NCBI GenBank assembly: GCA_009782405.1
Contig: WRJC01000015.1
Coordinates: 1 to 64,000 of the forward strand
Reading direction: 5' to 3'
Origin: Oscillospiraceae bacterium
GTDB lineage: Bacteria; Bacillota_A; Clostridia; Oscillospirales; WRJC01
DNA: 64,000 bases
Part shown: in pieces, positions 49,949 through 58,472 of the stretch
How positions within the stretch are numbered: position 1 is the first letter of the stretch
How the letters are laid out: each line of letters starts with the position of its first letter
Notes under the pieces: generated by a model
Database searches by the model: none
Told to the model about the DNA's origin: nothing
The model's input: the letters and a program-made list of their open reading frames with translations, nothing else
Program-made: the position numbers and the translations under genes

Positions 49949-51463
49949 TTAATTGTCGATATAATACTCTATGATTTTGTCATATGTCTTTTGCAATGTA
50001 TTCATGAATGCATCTTTGTTTTTTTCCACATAGGAAACGTAATCTTTCTTTTTTGAAGACAGTACATTCGGGATGACGTGCGACAGAGGGCTCCAGTTGG
50101 TATAGTTCAGGGCGAAATCATAACATGCGCCTTGGTATATGATGTCTATCATCTCTTTCGATTCGTCGTCGCGGGCCACTTTCGAGGTGAGGATGATGTC
50201 GTAATATGCCGGGACGACATATTTGTAGCTCTCCGCCGCGAGAGCCTCGCATACCGCGCCTGAAACCTCGGGGTTTGCGCTCAGGGGGATTATCATGAAT
50301 CCGTTCCAGGACAGGCTCCAATACCTTTCTTGGTTTTCGTCCAATTTCGGGAAGGGGAGTATGCCGAATTCCACGTCGTATGTGCGGTAAAACCTTCCCG
50401 CGCTCAGCGCGTCGGGCATGAACAGCACCCTTCCGCTATTCATGCTGACTTCCGATTCGTATTTTATCCTTGTCGTGCCAAAAGCGTTGGGATCCCAGTA
50501 TTCATCCAAAAAAGTGACGGTATTGTCATAGAATATATCGTAAATCGTGTTCATGATCCGGTCGAAGCGCTCGTCCAAAAGGTTGAAGCGGAGTTCGCCG
50601 TCGGGCATTTTCGTCACGCTCGTCATATCGCACCCCTGCAGCGCGCTCTGGGGGACCCAGCCTGTGTTGGCGACCATCCCATACTGGTCTTCGGTGCCCC
50701 ATTTGCCGTCCCCGTTTAAGTCTTTTGTCACTTTTTTGCCCATATCCGCCAATTTGTCCCAAGTCCATCTGCCGGATCTCACGACGTCATACGGGTCTTC
50801 CAAGGCGAAATCTTTTATGATGTCCTTGTTGAAGTATATCACGTTTGGGTCAAATATGATCAAATCGCTCACAGCGACAAGCAGCACATTCTGCACGGCG
50901 AGTTCGTTGTTCATTTCCTGGTTCCACCAAGGTTTGGAAAAATCCACATGCGGCACTTTGTTCCAGTCGTACACAAATCCTATGGATTCAGTGACGCCCC
51001 CTATACAGTGCGTCAGCGCCAATTGGTACTCATCCGTGCCGGATTGAACCGTTTTGACCACGGCGGGGGCGATTGTGGATATGTCGCCGTCCGCCACGCT
51101 CAAATAGCGTATTTCGACATTGAGCCGTTCTTCGACGTCTTTCTGGCGCTTGTAGACGGCGTCGTTCATGACTTCGCCATTTTGCGCCTCCACAAAATAG
51201 TAGTCGGTGTACATGCTCCATGCCGGATATAGTATTTTGAATTCCATTCCCTCGAAATCGAGCCCATCGGGCAAACCGTCCTTTACGTCCAGCCGCGAAT
51301 TGCCTTGGGTTTCTTCCTCCGGCGCATCGCCGCCAAGGCCGCCCGCGCTTTCGTTTGCCGTTTTGTCCTCCGTTTTTTTGTCGCAAGAGGCAAATCCGGA
51401 CGCCGAAACTACAGCCACCAGCATGGCAAAAAGCAAAATCAACACTTTTTTGTCGGTTTTCAT
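49949..51463 (-). CDS. Extracellular solute-binding lipoprotein (paralogue 5)
   Basis: 504 residues. The lipobox is FASC-D (Cys about residue 27). Landmarks match its relatives: NDAVYKRQKDVEERLNVEI, SKPWWNQEMNNELAV, EF-hand-like DLNGDGKWGTEDQYG, and RDDESKEMIDIIYQGACYDF. The ATG at 51461-51463 has AAAGGAAG 9 bases upstream; an ATG six codons earlier is less likely. A promoter at 51574-51602 points leftward into this gene and faces the promoter of manA, so the two transcripts cross. It lies 32 bases before the URO-D gene. Ligand unknown; mannose-containing oligosaccharides are a reasonable guess from the neighbour. Confidence 0.86.
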   Translation of the reverse strand: MKTDKKVLILLFAMLVAVVSASGFASCDKKTEDKTANESAGGLGGDAPEEETQGNSRLDVKDGLPDGLDFEGMEFKILYPAWSMYTDYYFVEAQNGEVMNDAVYKRQKDVEERLNVEIRYLSVADGDISTIAPAVVKTVQSGTDEYQLALTHCIGGVTESIGFVYDWNKVPHVDFSKPWWNQEMNNELAVQNVLLVAVSDLIIFDPNVIYFNKDIIKDFALEDPYDVVRSGRWTWDKLADMGKKVTKDLNGDGKWGTEDQYGMVANTGWVPQSALQGCDMTSVTKMPDGELRFNLLDERFDRIMNTIYDIFYDNTVTFLDEYWDPNAFGTTRIKYESEVSMNSGRVLFMPDALSAGRFYRTYDVEFGILPFPKLDENQERYWSLSWNGFMIIPLSANPEVSGAVCEALAAESYKYVVPAYYDIILTSKVARDDESKEMIDIIYQGACYDFALNYTNWSPLSHVIPNVLSSKKKDYVSYVEKNKDAFMNTLQKTYDKIIEYYIDN

Positions 51464-51521
51464 ACAACAACTTCCTTTCATAAGTATTAAATAAATAATG
51501 AAAAAAATACGCGAAACCCAC

Positions 51522-51602
51522 TTGAAAATTATGCGGTTATGTGTTATAATGGCGAAAACGCCGAGTAAGTAAGATTATATCATTTTTTCGCAAACAATAC
51601 AA
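51522..51602. promoter_or_regulatory. Face-to-face promoters with a central palindrome
   Basis: Plus strand: TTGAAA (51522-51527), 17 bases, TATAAT (51545-51550), driving manA. Minus strand: TTGTAT (51597-51602), 17 bases, TATAAT (51574-51579), driving paralogue 5. The promoters point at each other, so each transcript crosses the other promoter. The palindrome GGCGAAAACGCC (51551-51562) lies directly after the plus -10 box, between them. Confidence 0.72.
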
Positions 51603-51674
51603 TACCGTTTTAAAAAAAATATGTAAAATTTCCGGATAAAAAAAGTTTTTGCGTAAAGTCATGAGGTGGAAAAC

Positions 51675-52763
51675 ATGGACATATACAAACAGCCCTGGAG
51701 GCTCGTCCAAAACAGGATAAGGGGCAAAGGCGGGCGCGAAATCGACAAGCATAGGGGCATATTTCCCCCGGTTGACGATTCCAGCGGGTCGGAGGCGTGG
51801 ATAGGATCGGTGACCCGCGTGGAAAATCCCCCGGCCGATAAGCCAAACTATGGCTGCAGCGAAGTCATTCTTCCCGACGGCAGGCGGATGTATTTGTTCG
51901 AGGCGATCGAACTCTCGCCAAAGCGGGTGCTCGGCGAAAAACACATGGGCCAAAACGGGAGCGGCATGGGAATGCTCATAAAATATCTCGACGCAAAAGC
52001 GCAATACGGGCTCCAATGCCATCCGACGCGGGAATGGGCAAAAAAAATGTGGGGCAGCGATTACGGCAAAGAAGAATGCTGGTATGTCATCGGAGCCCGA
52101 GATGACACGCGGGAGCCCGCATATATTCTGCTCGGCTTCAAGGAAGAGGTCACCGGGGAAGAGTGGGAAAGGCATTACCGGAAAAACGACATCGCCGCCC
52201 TTGAAAACCTGTGCCACAAAATACAGGTCAAAGCGGGGGAGACGTATTTCGTGGGAGGCGGAACGCCGCACGCGCTGGGCGAAGGCTGTTTCGTTGTGGA
52301 AGTGCAGGAGCCAAGCGACATAACATTGGGCGCGCATACCTATGAGCATATACGGAAAGGCAGGTACATAGATCCGGCCGAAAAGCGGGCATACGACGAG
52401 CGGCTCTTAGGCGCATACATCTACGACGGCTGCAGCTTCGAGGAAAATCTGCGGCGATGGCGCATCCCGCGAAAGACTGCGCGTTTTGGCGAGTGGGGAA
52501 AAGAGGAAATATTGATAGGCGCAAACCAGACAAAGTTTTTTTCGCTCACCGAGCTTGCCGTAAACGGCAGCGCCGAAATCGCCGACACGGGGTTTCCCAA
52601 AGTGGCCGTCGCGCTTTCCGGCGAGGGCAAAATCGTTTTCGAGGGCGGCGAAATGAAGATAAAGCGCGGGGACGAAATCTTTTTGCCGTTCGATGCGAAG
52701 GCAAGCGTGGCGGGAAACATGGCTGTCGCGCTGTGCCACCCCGAAGGGGCCGTCTGCATGTGA
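51675..52763 (+). CDS. manA: Class I mannose-6-phosphate isomerase
   Basis: 362 residues. It interconverts mannose-6-phosphate and fructose-6-phosphate in the cytoplasm. The zinc-site motifs are QCHPTREWAKK (Gln and His), Glu in EECWYVI, and YFVGGGTPHALGEG with the third His; a cupin-like C-terminal end follows. This is the class I layout, without a GDP-mannose pyrophosphorylase domain. GAGGTGG lies just before the ATG. It is driven by the 51545 promoter. Mannose catabolism fits the neighbouring binding protein and fucosidase. The next gene starts 28 bases downstream. Confidence 0.83.
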   Translation: MDIYKQPWRLVQNRIRGKGGREIDKHRGIFPPVDDSSGSEAWIGSVTRVENPPADKPNYGCSEVILPDGRRMYLFEAIELSPKRVLGEKHMGQNGSGMGMLIKYLDAKAQYGLQCHPTREWAKKMWGSDYGKEECWYVIGARDDTREPAYILLGFKEEVTGEEWERHYRKNDIAALENLCHKIQVKAGETYFVGGGTPHALGEGCFVVEVQEPSDITLGAHTYEHIRKGRYIDPAEKRAYDERLLGAYIYDGCSFEENLRRWRIPRKTARFGEWGKEEILIGANQTKFFSLTELAVNGSAEIADTGFPKVAVALSGEGKIVFEGGEMKIKRGDEIFLPFDAKASVAGNMAVALCHPEGAVCM

Positions 52764-52791
52764 TTTCCAAAAAGCAAGGGGGGGATTTATC

Positions 52792-54048
52792 GTGACATTT
52801 GCCAAACGCGGTTGGATAAAATGGGCAGCTGTGGCCGCAGCCGCTATTTGCGTGATCGCCATCCTTGCCATTATGGCAAACAAAAAACAAGCGGCCGATG
52901 TTGCCGGCTATTCCGGCTTGCCCAAGCTTTCCGTAAACACCGGCTTGCCCGCAAAAGGCGGAATTGAAAGCCATTTGGCTTTCAATATCGAAGAACTGTG
53001 CGACAATAACCCGTGGACGGAGGACAGCGATCTCGCCACTCTGCCCGTGTTCAAAAATACACTGGTCTATGACGCGGAAAATATGCCGATAAACGCTTTG
53101 TCCGCCGAAGAAATGCGTGCAAAGGCGAAAGAAGTCGCAAATATGTTCGGGCTTGAGATAAAATCGCTGTACACGACGCCCGAACAGGAGCAAACAGAAA
53201 AGATCATGCAAAAATTGGATGGCGCTGACGAGCAAACCATCAAAATGAACACAGCCGCGCGCGAGGGGATTGCGGAATGCGACAAAGCATTCATCGACGT
53301 GGGGATCGATGGGCATATTCATCTGGCGCTGATGCCCGAAACGGCGCATTTGGCAAAGAAAATCGCGAAACTCGGGGTTTTCGATAATTTCACGGTATCT
53401 TTCGAATACGGCTATGAGACAATAAACGGCACTTTGCATAGCCTCGGCTTTCCGCTGCCCGGCGGGCGCCGCTTTGCCTATGAGGGCACCTCCCGCGAGC
53501 AGGCGATGGAGATCACGAAATATCTGTTTTCGGAATACGGCGCTTTTGCGAAAATATCGGAACCCGGCTACAACCTATTTGCCGATTACGCATTCGGCAA
53601 AGCCCTCAGGCGCTTGCATACCGCCGTATTCGACAATTCGGGAAGCCTTGAGGAGCGGATATTGAATTTCAATTTTGCCAATATATATTTTTCCGCCACC
53701 GATATGGGGGGATTAGGCCAAATTATATATTCCAAAACCGATCTGTCGCAAAAAATCGGCGACTATCCGATAATTACGGCAGCCGAAGCCCACAAGCTCC
53801 TGCTTGACGGAAAATATATATCAACAGTCCCCCAAGATTTGCCCGCCGAAGAACACATAGCCCGCGTCGAGCTGATCTACCGCAAAAACAGGGGGGACGC
53901 TGTGCTTACGCCCTATTACAAATTCTTTGTGGAAATGCCGGCCATGCAAAGAAAAAACGGATTGAAAACCTTTGGCGTGTTCTATGTTCCGGCCGTTTCG
54001 GGCGAATTTTTGGAAAATATGCCGTTTGGAGACGGCAGCACCAATTGA
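52792..54048 (+). CDS. Membrane-anchored protein of unknown function
   Basis: 418 residues. A single membrane helix near residues 10-28 (WAAVAAAAICVIAILAIMA) anchors an outer region with no motif I recognise. Stretches such as EEMRAKAKEVANMFGLEIKS, LPGGRRFAYEGTS and PIITAAEAHKLLLDGKYIST suggest two repeated alpha/beta modules of the PepSY or YcdB-like kind; this is weak. The GTG start follows AAGGGGGGG 8 bases upstream. The gene lies 28 bases after manA, so it probably shares that transcript. It is followed by the toxin-antitoxin cassettes. Function unknown. Confidence 0.5.
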   Translation: MTFAKRGWIKWAAVAAAAICVIAILAIMANKKQAADVAGYSGLPKLSVNTGLPAKGGIESHLAFNIEELCDNNPWTEDSDLATLPVFKNTLVYDAENMPINALSAEEMRAKAKEVANMFGLEIKSLYTTPEQEQTEKIMQKLDGADEQTIKMNTAAREGIAECDKAFIDVGIDGHIHLALMPETAHLAKKIAKLGVFDNFTVSFEYGYETINGTLHSLGFPLPGGRRFAYEGTSREQAMEITKYLFSEYGAFAKISEPGYNLFADYAFGKALRRLHTAVFDNSGSLEERILNFNFANIYFSATDMGGLGQIIYSKTDLSQKIGDYPIITAAEAHKLLLDGKYISTVPQDLPAEEHIARVELIYRKNRGDAVLTPYYKFFVEMPAMQRKNGLKTFGVFYVPAVSGEFLENMPFGDGSTN

Positions 54049-54098
54049 AAATCCGCGCCGCTTTTGCCCGCATTCCTACAAAAAAAACACAAAAGCTA

Positions 54099-54139
54099 TT
54101 GATATTGACGCGCAGATGTGATATAATGGTAAAAATGCC
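54099..54139 (+). promoter_or_regulatory. Repeated promoter, copy 1 (toxin-antitoxin 1)
   Basis: TTGATA (54099-54104), 17 bases containing GACGCGCAGATGTG, TATAAT (54122-54127), then GGTAAAAATGCC (54128-54139). About 60 bases are shared with copies 2 and 3, including the preceding AAAAGCTATTGA of copy 3 and the following AAAATAAAACTGGGAG of copy 2. Confidence 0.8.
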
Positions 54140-54177
54140 AGAATAAAAATAAAACTGGGAGAAGAAAAAAATTATTT

Positions 54178-54441
54178 ATGGAAGCAGTAAAACAAACTAT
54201 TGACAGCAAATTATTGAGCGGGGTTATTTCGTTGCCGAAAAATTTTCAAAATAAAAAAGTGGAAATCATTGTCTTTCTCAATGAAAATGAGATAACCATG
54301 CCGAAACTGGCCATGAGCGAAATTAACAAAATGCTAAAAGGCTCTGTCACGGAATCATTAATCGGCTCCGTGCCGCAATCGGGCATGGTTCTTGAAGATT
54401 ACCGGGCAGAAAGGCTGAAAAAATATGACCGCGCTGATTGA
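54178..54441 (+). CDS. Antitoxin of PIN toxin-antitoxin pair 1
   Basis: 87 residues with a beta-rich N-terminal part (TIDSKLLSGVISLPKNFQNK, KVEIIVFLNE) like an AbrB-type or small DNA-binding module, and a helical toxin-binding tail that ends GMVLEDYRAERLKKY. The start ATG is some distance after GGGAG. It overlaps the PIN-domain toxin gene by 17 bases, the classic antitoxin-first order. It should bind and hold the toxin and repress its own promoter at 54099. Family identity is by pattern and context; no name is assigned. Confidence 0.72.
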   Translation: MEAVKQTIDSKLLSGVISLPKNFQNKKVEIIVFLNENEITMPKLAMSEINKMLKGSVTESLIGSVPQSGMVLEDYRAERLKKYDRAD

Positions 54442-54847
54442 CACGAATGTGATATTGGATTTCATGCTCCGCCGCGAGCCGTATTATGAAAACGCGGCAA
54501 AAATAAATATATTGTCCGAAAAAGGCTATATAAGCGCTTACATATCGGCCTCTGCGGTCACCGATATTTTTTACATCGCCAAAAAGGAATTGAGGAGCAG
54601 GGACGCAGCTGTTGCATTAATAAAAAGCCTGTTGAAAACCATTCGCATAGCGTCTGTAACAGAGAACAGCATTCACGAAGCCTTAGATTTGAACTGGGAC
54701 GATTTTGAGGATTGCGTGCAGTATGTGGCAGGTCGGAGCGTTTCGGCTGATTACGTAATTACGCGAAATCCGAATGATTTTGCTGACAGTCAGATATATG
54801 TTATATCGCCTGACGAGTTTCTCGCTCAGATTACTTCGCAGAATTGA
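54425..54847 (+). CDS. PIN-domain toxin (PIN_3 type), pair 1
   Basis: 140 residues. PIN ribonuclease fold: Asp in LIDTNVILDFMLRREPYY near the start, Asp in ASAVTDIFYIAKKE, Asp residues in NWDDFEDCVQYVAG and the end-strand YVITRNPNDFADS. The acidic residues bind Mg2+ and cut RNA. These PIN_3 proteins are toxin-like but most have not been tested. It follows its antitoxin with a 17-base overlap. The stop lies at the start of the second repeated promoter, so the gene is bounded by promoter copies on both sides. Confidence 0.8.
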   Translation: MTALIDTNVILDFMLRREPYYENAAKINILSEKGYISAYISASAVTDIFYIAKKELRSRDAAVALIKSLLKTIRIASVTENSIHEALDLNWDDFEDCVQYVAGRSVSADYVITRNPNDFADSQIYVISPDEFLAQITSQN

Positions 54848-54884
54848 AAGTGACGCGCAGATGTGCTATAATGGCAAAAACGCA
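54844..54884 (+). promoter_or_regulatory. Repeated promoter, copy 2 (toxin-antitoxin 2)
   Basis: TTGAAA (54844-54849), 17 bases with GACGCGCAGATGTG, TATAAT (54867-54872), then GGCAAAAACGCA (54873-54884), an imperfect form of the palindrome. The -35 box begins 4 bases before the end of the first toxin gene. Confidence 0.82.
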
Positions 54885-54911
54885 AAAATAAAACTGGGAG
54901 GGAAATATTTC

Positions 54912-55148
54912 ATGTATGCAATAAAAGCCATATACGACGGAATAAATTTTAAGCCCGTGCAGCCGATACCTGTAAAAGAAAATTACGAAGTTGTCATCAC
55001 ATTTGTCGAACCTTTAAAAAAAGACCAAAAAGGCATAATGGACTTTGCCGGGATTTGGGAAGATGAAAGCGCGCTTGATTTGGATGAAATAATGGCTGAA
55101 AGAAAAAATTTTTCTTTGGGGAGAATGGAAGATGACGATATTTCTTGA
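54912..55148 (+). CDS. Antitoxin of PIN toxin-antitoxin pair 2
   Basis: 78 residues. The N-terminal strand pair (MYAIKAIYDGINFKPVQPIP, then NYEVVITFVEPL) resembles small antitoxin-type proteins found next to VapC toxins in Firmicutes. An acidic C-terminal tail (SALDLDEIMAERK) would bind the toxin. GGGAGG lies 9 bases before the ATG at 54912. The end overlaps the toxin gene by 17 bases, like pair 1. It is unrelated in sequence to antitoxin 1, so the two cassettes were gathered separately. Confidence 0.72.
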   Translation: MYAIKAIYDGINFKPVQPIPVKENYEVVITFVEPLKKDQKGIMDFAGIWEDESALDLDEIMAERKNFSLGRMEDDDIS

Positions 55149-55536
55149 TACCGATACATTGTCATTTTTTTTGTCGGGCAATTCTGCCGTGGCTGGCAAA
55201 ATGAATGAAGCTATCGTTGCCGGATCCCAGATTTGTTTGACTTGCATAAATGTTTACGAAATTGCAAAAGGTTTAAAATACAGAAACAACAAAAACAGGG
55301 AGTTTGATTTTTATAAGTTTTTAACAAATGTCACCGTGTTTTACTTAGACGACGCTGCCATTCAAAAAGCGGCAGATATATACGCAAATTTAAGAAAAAC
55401 GGGCATAACTGTCGGAGACGCAGATATTTTGATAGCTTCGATCGTCATAACAAACGCCGGAAAATTGATTACGAACAACAATAAGCATTACCAGTATATC
55501 AATGGTTTGACAATAAATGATTGGTTCGGGGAATGA
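55132..55536 (+). CDS. vapC: VapC-like PIN-domain toxin, pair 2
   Basis: 134 residues with the standard VapC acidic set: Asp in FLDTDTLSFFLSG, Glu in CINVYEIAKGLKY, Asp in VGDADILIASI and the last-strand Asn/Asp region LITNNNKHYQYING. It should be an Mg2+-dependent endoribonuclease, most often acting on tRNA or rRNA. It starts 17 bases inside the end of its antitoxin gene. After the stop come about 19 bases and then promoter copy 3, which drives the fucosidase. Confidence 0.82.
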   Translation: MTIFLDTDTLSFFLSGNSAVAGKMNEAIVAGSQICLTCINVYEIAKGLKYRNNKNREFDFYKFLTNVTVFYLDDAAIQKAADIYANLRKTGITVGDADILIASIVITNAGKLITNNNKHYQYINGLTINDWFGE

Positions 55537-55555
55537 TTGCTGAAACCAAAAGCTA

Positions 55556-55597
55556 TTGAAAGTGACGCGCAGATGTGCTATAATGGCAAAAATGCCA
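55556..55597 (+). promoter_or_regulatory. Repeated promoter, copy 3 (fucosidase)
   Basis: TTGAAA (55556-55561), 17 bases with GACGCGCAGATGTG, TATAAT (55579-55584), then a perfect GGCAAAAATGCC palindrome (55585-55596). The most complete copy, and likely the original from which the others derive. Confidence 0.84.
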
Positions 55598-55633
55598 ATA
55601 AATAAAAATAAATAAACAGGAGGCAATTTAAAA

Positions 55634-56902
55634 ATGTACGACATCACCAAAGCGCAGCCTACCCCCGGCAACACAAAATGGTTCCAGAACGACCGCTTCG
55701 GGCTTTTCATCCACTGGGGAACATATGCCCTGGCCGCCCGCCACGAATGGGTGAAAAACATGGAGGCGATACCCGACGAGATCTACGACAAATATTTCAG
55801 GCATTTCGACCCCGACCTCTACGACCCTAAGCTTTGGGCCAAGGCCGCTTCCGACGCGGGCATGAAATATTTCGTGATCACCACGAAGCACCACGAGGGC
55901 TTCTGTCTGTGGGATACCGATCTGACCGACTACAAGGCCACAAACACCCCCTATGGCAAGGACGTGCTCGCGCCGATGGTCGATGCGTTCAGGGGCGAAA
56001 ACATGAAAGTGGGCTTTTATCACTCGCTGCTCGACTGGCACCACCCCGAATACACCTTGGACTCGTGCCACGCGCTAAAAAACAACGCCGAATACCGCGA
56101 AAAGGCGAAAAACCGGGATTTGAACAAATATGTGGACTATCTCTGGGGCCAAACAAAAGAGCTCTTGACGAGGTTCGGAAAAGTAGACATACTCTGGTAC
56201 GACTTCTCGGTGGGCGCCTCCGCCGAGTTTGCCGGCAAGGGCAAAAACGAATGGAGAAGCGAGGAGCTGATCAAATTCATACGCGGAATGCAGCCGGAAA
56301 TAATCATTAACGACAGGCTCGAAATCGACCAGGACGTAAAAACCCCCGAGCAGTACCAGCCCAGGGAGTGGGTGAAGGTGGACGGCAAGCCGGTGGTATG
56401 GGAAGCCTGCCAGACATTCTCGGGCTCGTGGGGCTACCACCGCGACGAGCAGACCTGGAAAAGCGTGGATATGCTCGTGCAAATGCTGATCGACACGGTG
56501 AGCAAAGGCGGTAACCTGCTTCTAAACGTGGGGCCCACGGGTCGCGGCGAGTTCGATGAGAGGGCGCTCTCGTGCCTGTCCGGAATGGGCAAATGGATGA
56601 AAAATCACAGCCGCTCGATCTACGGCTGCACGCAGGCCCCCGATGAGTTCGCCGCCCCCAGGGATTGCCGGCTCACGTACAACCCCGACAAAAACAGGCT
56701 GTACATCCATATGTTCGGCTACCCGTTCGGCGGATTTTTCATGGACGGCAAAGAGATATGCGACAAAATAGAGTACGCGCAGTTCTTAAACGACGCCTCG
56801 GAGATAAAATACTCCGTAAAGGACGGGACAGTCTCGTTCAATATCCCGGTGATAAAGCCGAATGTGACCGTCCCGGTCATCGAGGTTTATCTGAAGCCGT
56901 AA
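55634..56902 (+). CDS. Alpha-L-fucosidase, GH29
   Basis: 422 residues, no signal peptide. The GH29 core is FGLFIHWGTYALAARHEWV, FVITTKHHEGFCLWDTD, VGFYHSLLDWHHPEY and ILWYDFSVGAS, whose Asp is the likely nucleophile. A small beta-sandwich follows. It hydrolyses alpha-linked fucose from host or plant glycans inside the cell after uptake. GGAGG is 9 bases before the ATG. It is driven by promoter copy 3. The 3' end overlaps the convergent metG gene by 26 bases, so the two transcripts are complementary there. Confidence 0.9.
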   Translation: MYDITKAQPTPGNTKWFQNDRFGLFIHWGTYALAARHEWVKNMEAIPDEIYDKYFRHFDPDLYDPKLWAKAASDAGMKYFVITTKHHEGFCLWDTDLTDYKATNTPYGKDVLAPMVDAFRGENMKVGFYHSLLDWHHPEYTLDSCHALKNNAEYREKAKNRDLNKYVDYLWGQTKELLTRFGKVDILWYDFSVGASAEFAGKGKNEWRSEELIKFIRGMQPEIIINDRLEIDQDVKTPEQYQPREWVKVDGKPVVWEACQTFSGSWGYHRDEQTWKSVDMLVQMLIDTVSKGGNLLLNVGPTGRGEFDERALSCLSGMGKWMKNHSRSIYGCTQAPDEFAAPRDCRLTYNPDKNRLYIHMFGYPFGGFFMDGKEICDKIEYAQFLNDASEIKYSVKDGTVSFNIPVIKPNVTVPVIEVYLKP

Positions 56903-58472
56903 GCTCGGCCAATATTTTCTTCTCGTCGAGGCGCATGAATATCGGCTCGGCCTTATTGAGTTTGGACCCCGGTTTCAATCCCCCGAACACAAACGCGCTT
57001 TCATAGCTTGTCTCGATTTTGGCGTCCGCGTCGATCTGCGAAAAGATCTTCGCGGACGTTTCGGGCATTATCGGGGAAAACAGCACGCCCGCGATCCTCA
57101 CGCTCTCCAACAGGTTGTACAAGACCGTGCCCAGCCGCTCTTTTTTTGCCTCGTCCTTGGCCAAAACCCAAGGTTCGGTTTCGTCGATGTATTTGTTCGC
57201 CCTGTACAAAATTGCGAGAATTTCGCCTATCGCCTCGGCGATTTTGTATTCGTTCATCAACGCCGCATAATTTCCCGCTCCGGCGATGGCCGCCTCCTTT
57301 AGCTCGCCGTCGAACTCTCCGGGGCGGCAAGGCTCCGGCACGATGCCCCCGAAATATTTCTCGGCCATCACCACCGTGCGGTTCACTAAGTTGCTGAGCG
57401 TGTTTACAAGATCCGCATTGTACCGTCTGACAAATCCCATGTGGGAAAAAGAAGCGTCGCGGTCATAGGGCATTTCGCAAAGCAGGTAATACCTCGTCGC
57501 GTCCGCCCCGAATTTGTCGATCATGTGATCCGTATACACCACGTTGCCCGTCGATTTGCTCATTTTCTCGTCGTTGAACAGCCACCACGGGTGTCCGATT
57601 ATCTGGGCGGGCGGCTCTATGCCCAATCCCCACAGCATCACGGGCCAGTAGATCGAATGAAACCTCATTATATCCTTGCCGATCACGTGCAGATCGCAGG
57701 GCCAGTATTTTTCGAACAATTCGGGCTGTTTTTCATTATCGGGGTTATACCCCAGCGCAGTTATGTAATTCGAGAGCGCGTCGATCCATACATAGACGGT
57801 ATACCCGGGATCGAACTCGACCGGCACCCCCCATTTCACATTCGAGCGCGAGACGCACAGCTCCTGCACCCCGGGCTTTATGAAATTGTTTTCCATTTCG
57901 CGCTTTCGCTGAACCGGGACGATAAAATCCGGGTGGGATTCGATATATCGCTCGAGCTTTTGCTGATATTTCGACAGTTTCAGTTTATATGCGACTTCTT
58001 TTACCTCGCGAAGCTCCCCGCCGCAGTCGGGGCACAGCCCAAAAGAGGCGCTTATCTGCGAGGGCGTGAAAAACGATTCGCACGGCACGCAGTACGGCCC
58101 TTCATATTGGTCTTTGTAAATGTCGCCGTTTTCATAAAGCCTGGCAAATATCTTTTTGACCGACTCGATATGCTCGCCGTCGGTGGTCCTTATGAACTTG
58201 TCGTAGCTTATATTCAGCCTCGCGTAGGTGTTTTTTATCATCTCCGTGATTTTGTCCGCCGACTCCTTCGGGGATATGTTCGCCGCTGCGGCGATTTCCT
58301 CGATTTTTTGGCCGTGCTCGTCCGTGCCGGTCAAAAAGAACACGTCGCGGCAGCAAAGCCTCTTGTGCCGCGCTATCGCGTCGGCGTAAACGATCTCGTA
58401 ATCGTTTCCGATATGGGGCTGTTTGGACGAATAGGCTATCGCCGTGGCTATGTAAAATTTTTCGCCTTTCAC
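56877..58472 (-). CDS. metG: Methionyl-tRNA synthetase
   Basis: 531 residues, a short form that lacks the C-terminal tRNA-binding domain. Class I signatures: [20 protein letters not shown] (HIGH motif as HIGN, one change) and EKMSKSTGN (KMSKS). A zinc-knuckle pair, CVPCESFF and CPDCGGEL, lies near residues 130-160. It charges tRNA-Met. The start is a GTG that overlaps the clpX stop as GTGA, so it belongs to the tig-clpP-clpX-metG unit. The C-terminal end overlaps the convergent fucosidase gene by 26 bases. No T-box or SAM riboswitch is visible, as expected for an internal operon gene. Confidence 0.92.
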   Translation of the reverse strand: MKGEKFYIATAIAYSSKQPHIGNDYEIVYADAIARHKRLCCRDVFFLTGTDEHGQKIEEIAAAANISPKESADKITEMIKNTYARLNISYDKFIRTTDGEHIESVKKIFARLYENGDIYKDQYEGPYCVPCESFFTPSQISASFGLCPDCGGELREVKEVAYKLKLSKYQQKLERYIESHPDFIVPVQRKREMENNFIKPGVQELCVSRSNVKWGVPVEFDPGYTVYVWIDALSNYITALGYNPDNEKQPELFEKYWPCDLHVIGKDIMRFHSIYWPVMLWGLGIEPPAQIIGHPWWLFNDEKMSKSTGNVVYTDHMIDKFGADATRYYLLCEMPYDRDASFSHMGFVRRYNADLVNTLSNLVNRTVVMAEKYFGGIVPEPCRPGEFDGELKEAAIAGAGNYAALMNEYKIAEAIGEILAILYRANKYIDETEPWVLAKDEAKKERLGTVLYNLLESVRIAGVLFSPIMPETSAKIFSQIDADAKIETSYESAFVFGGLKPGSKLNKAEPIFMRLDEKKILAELTASDKPR

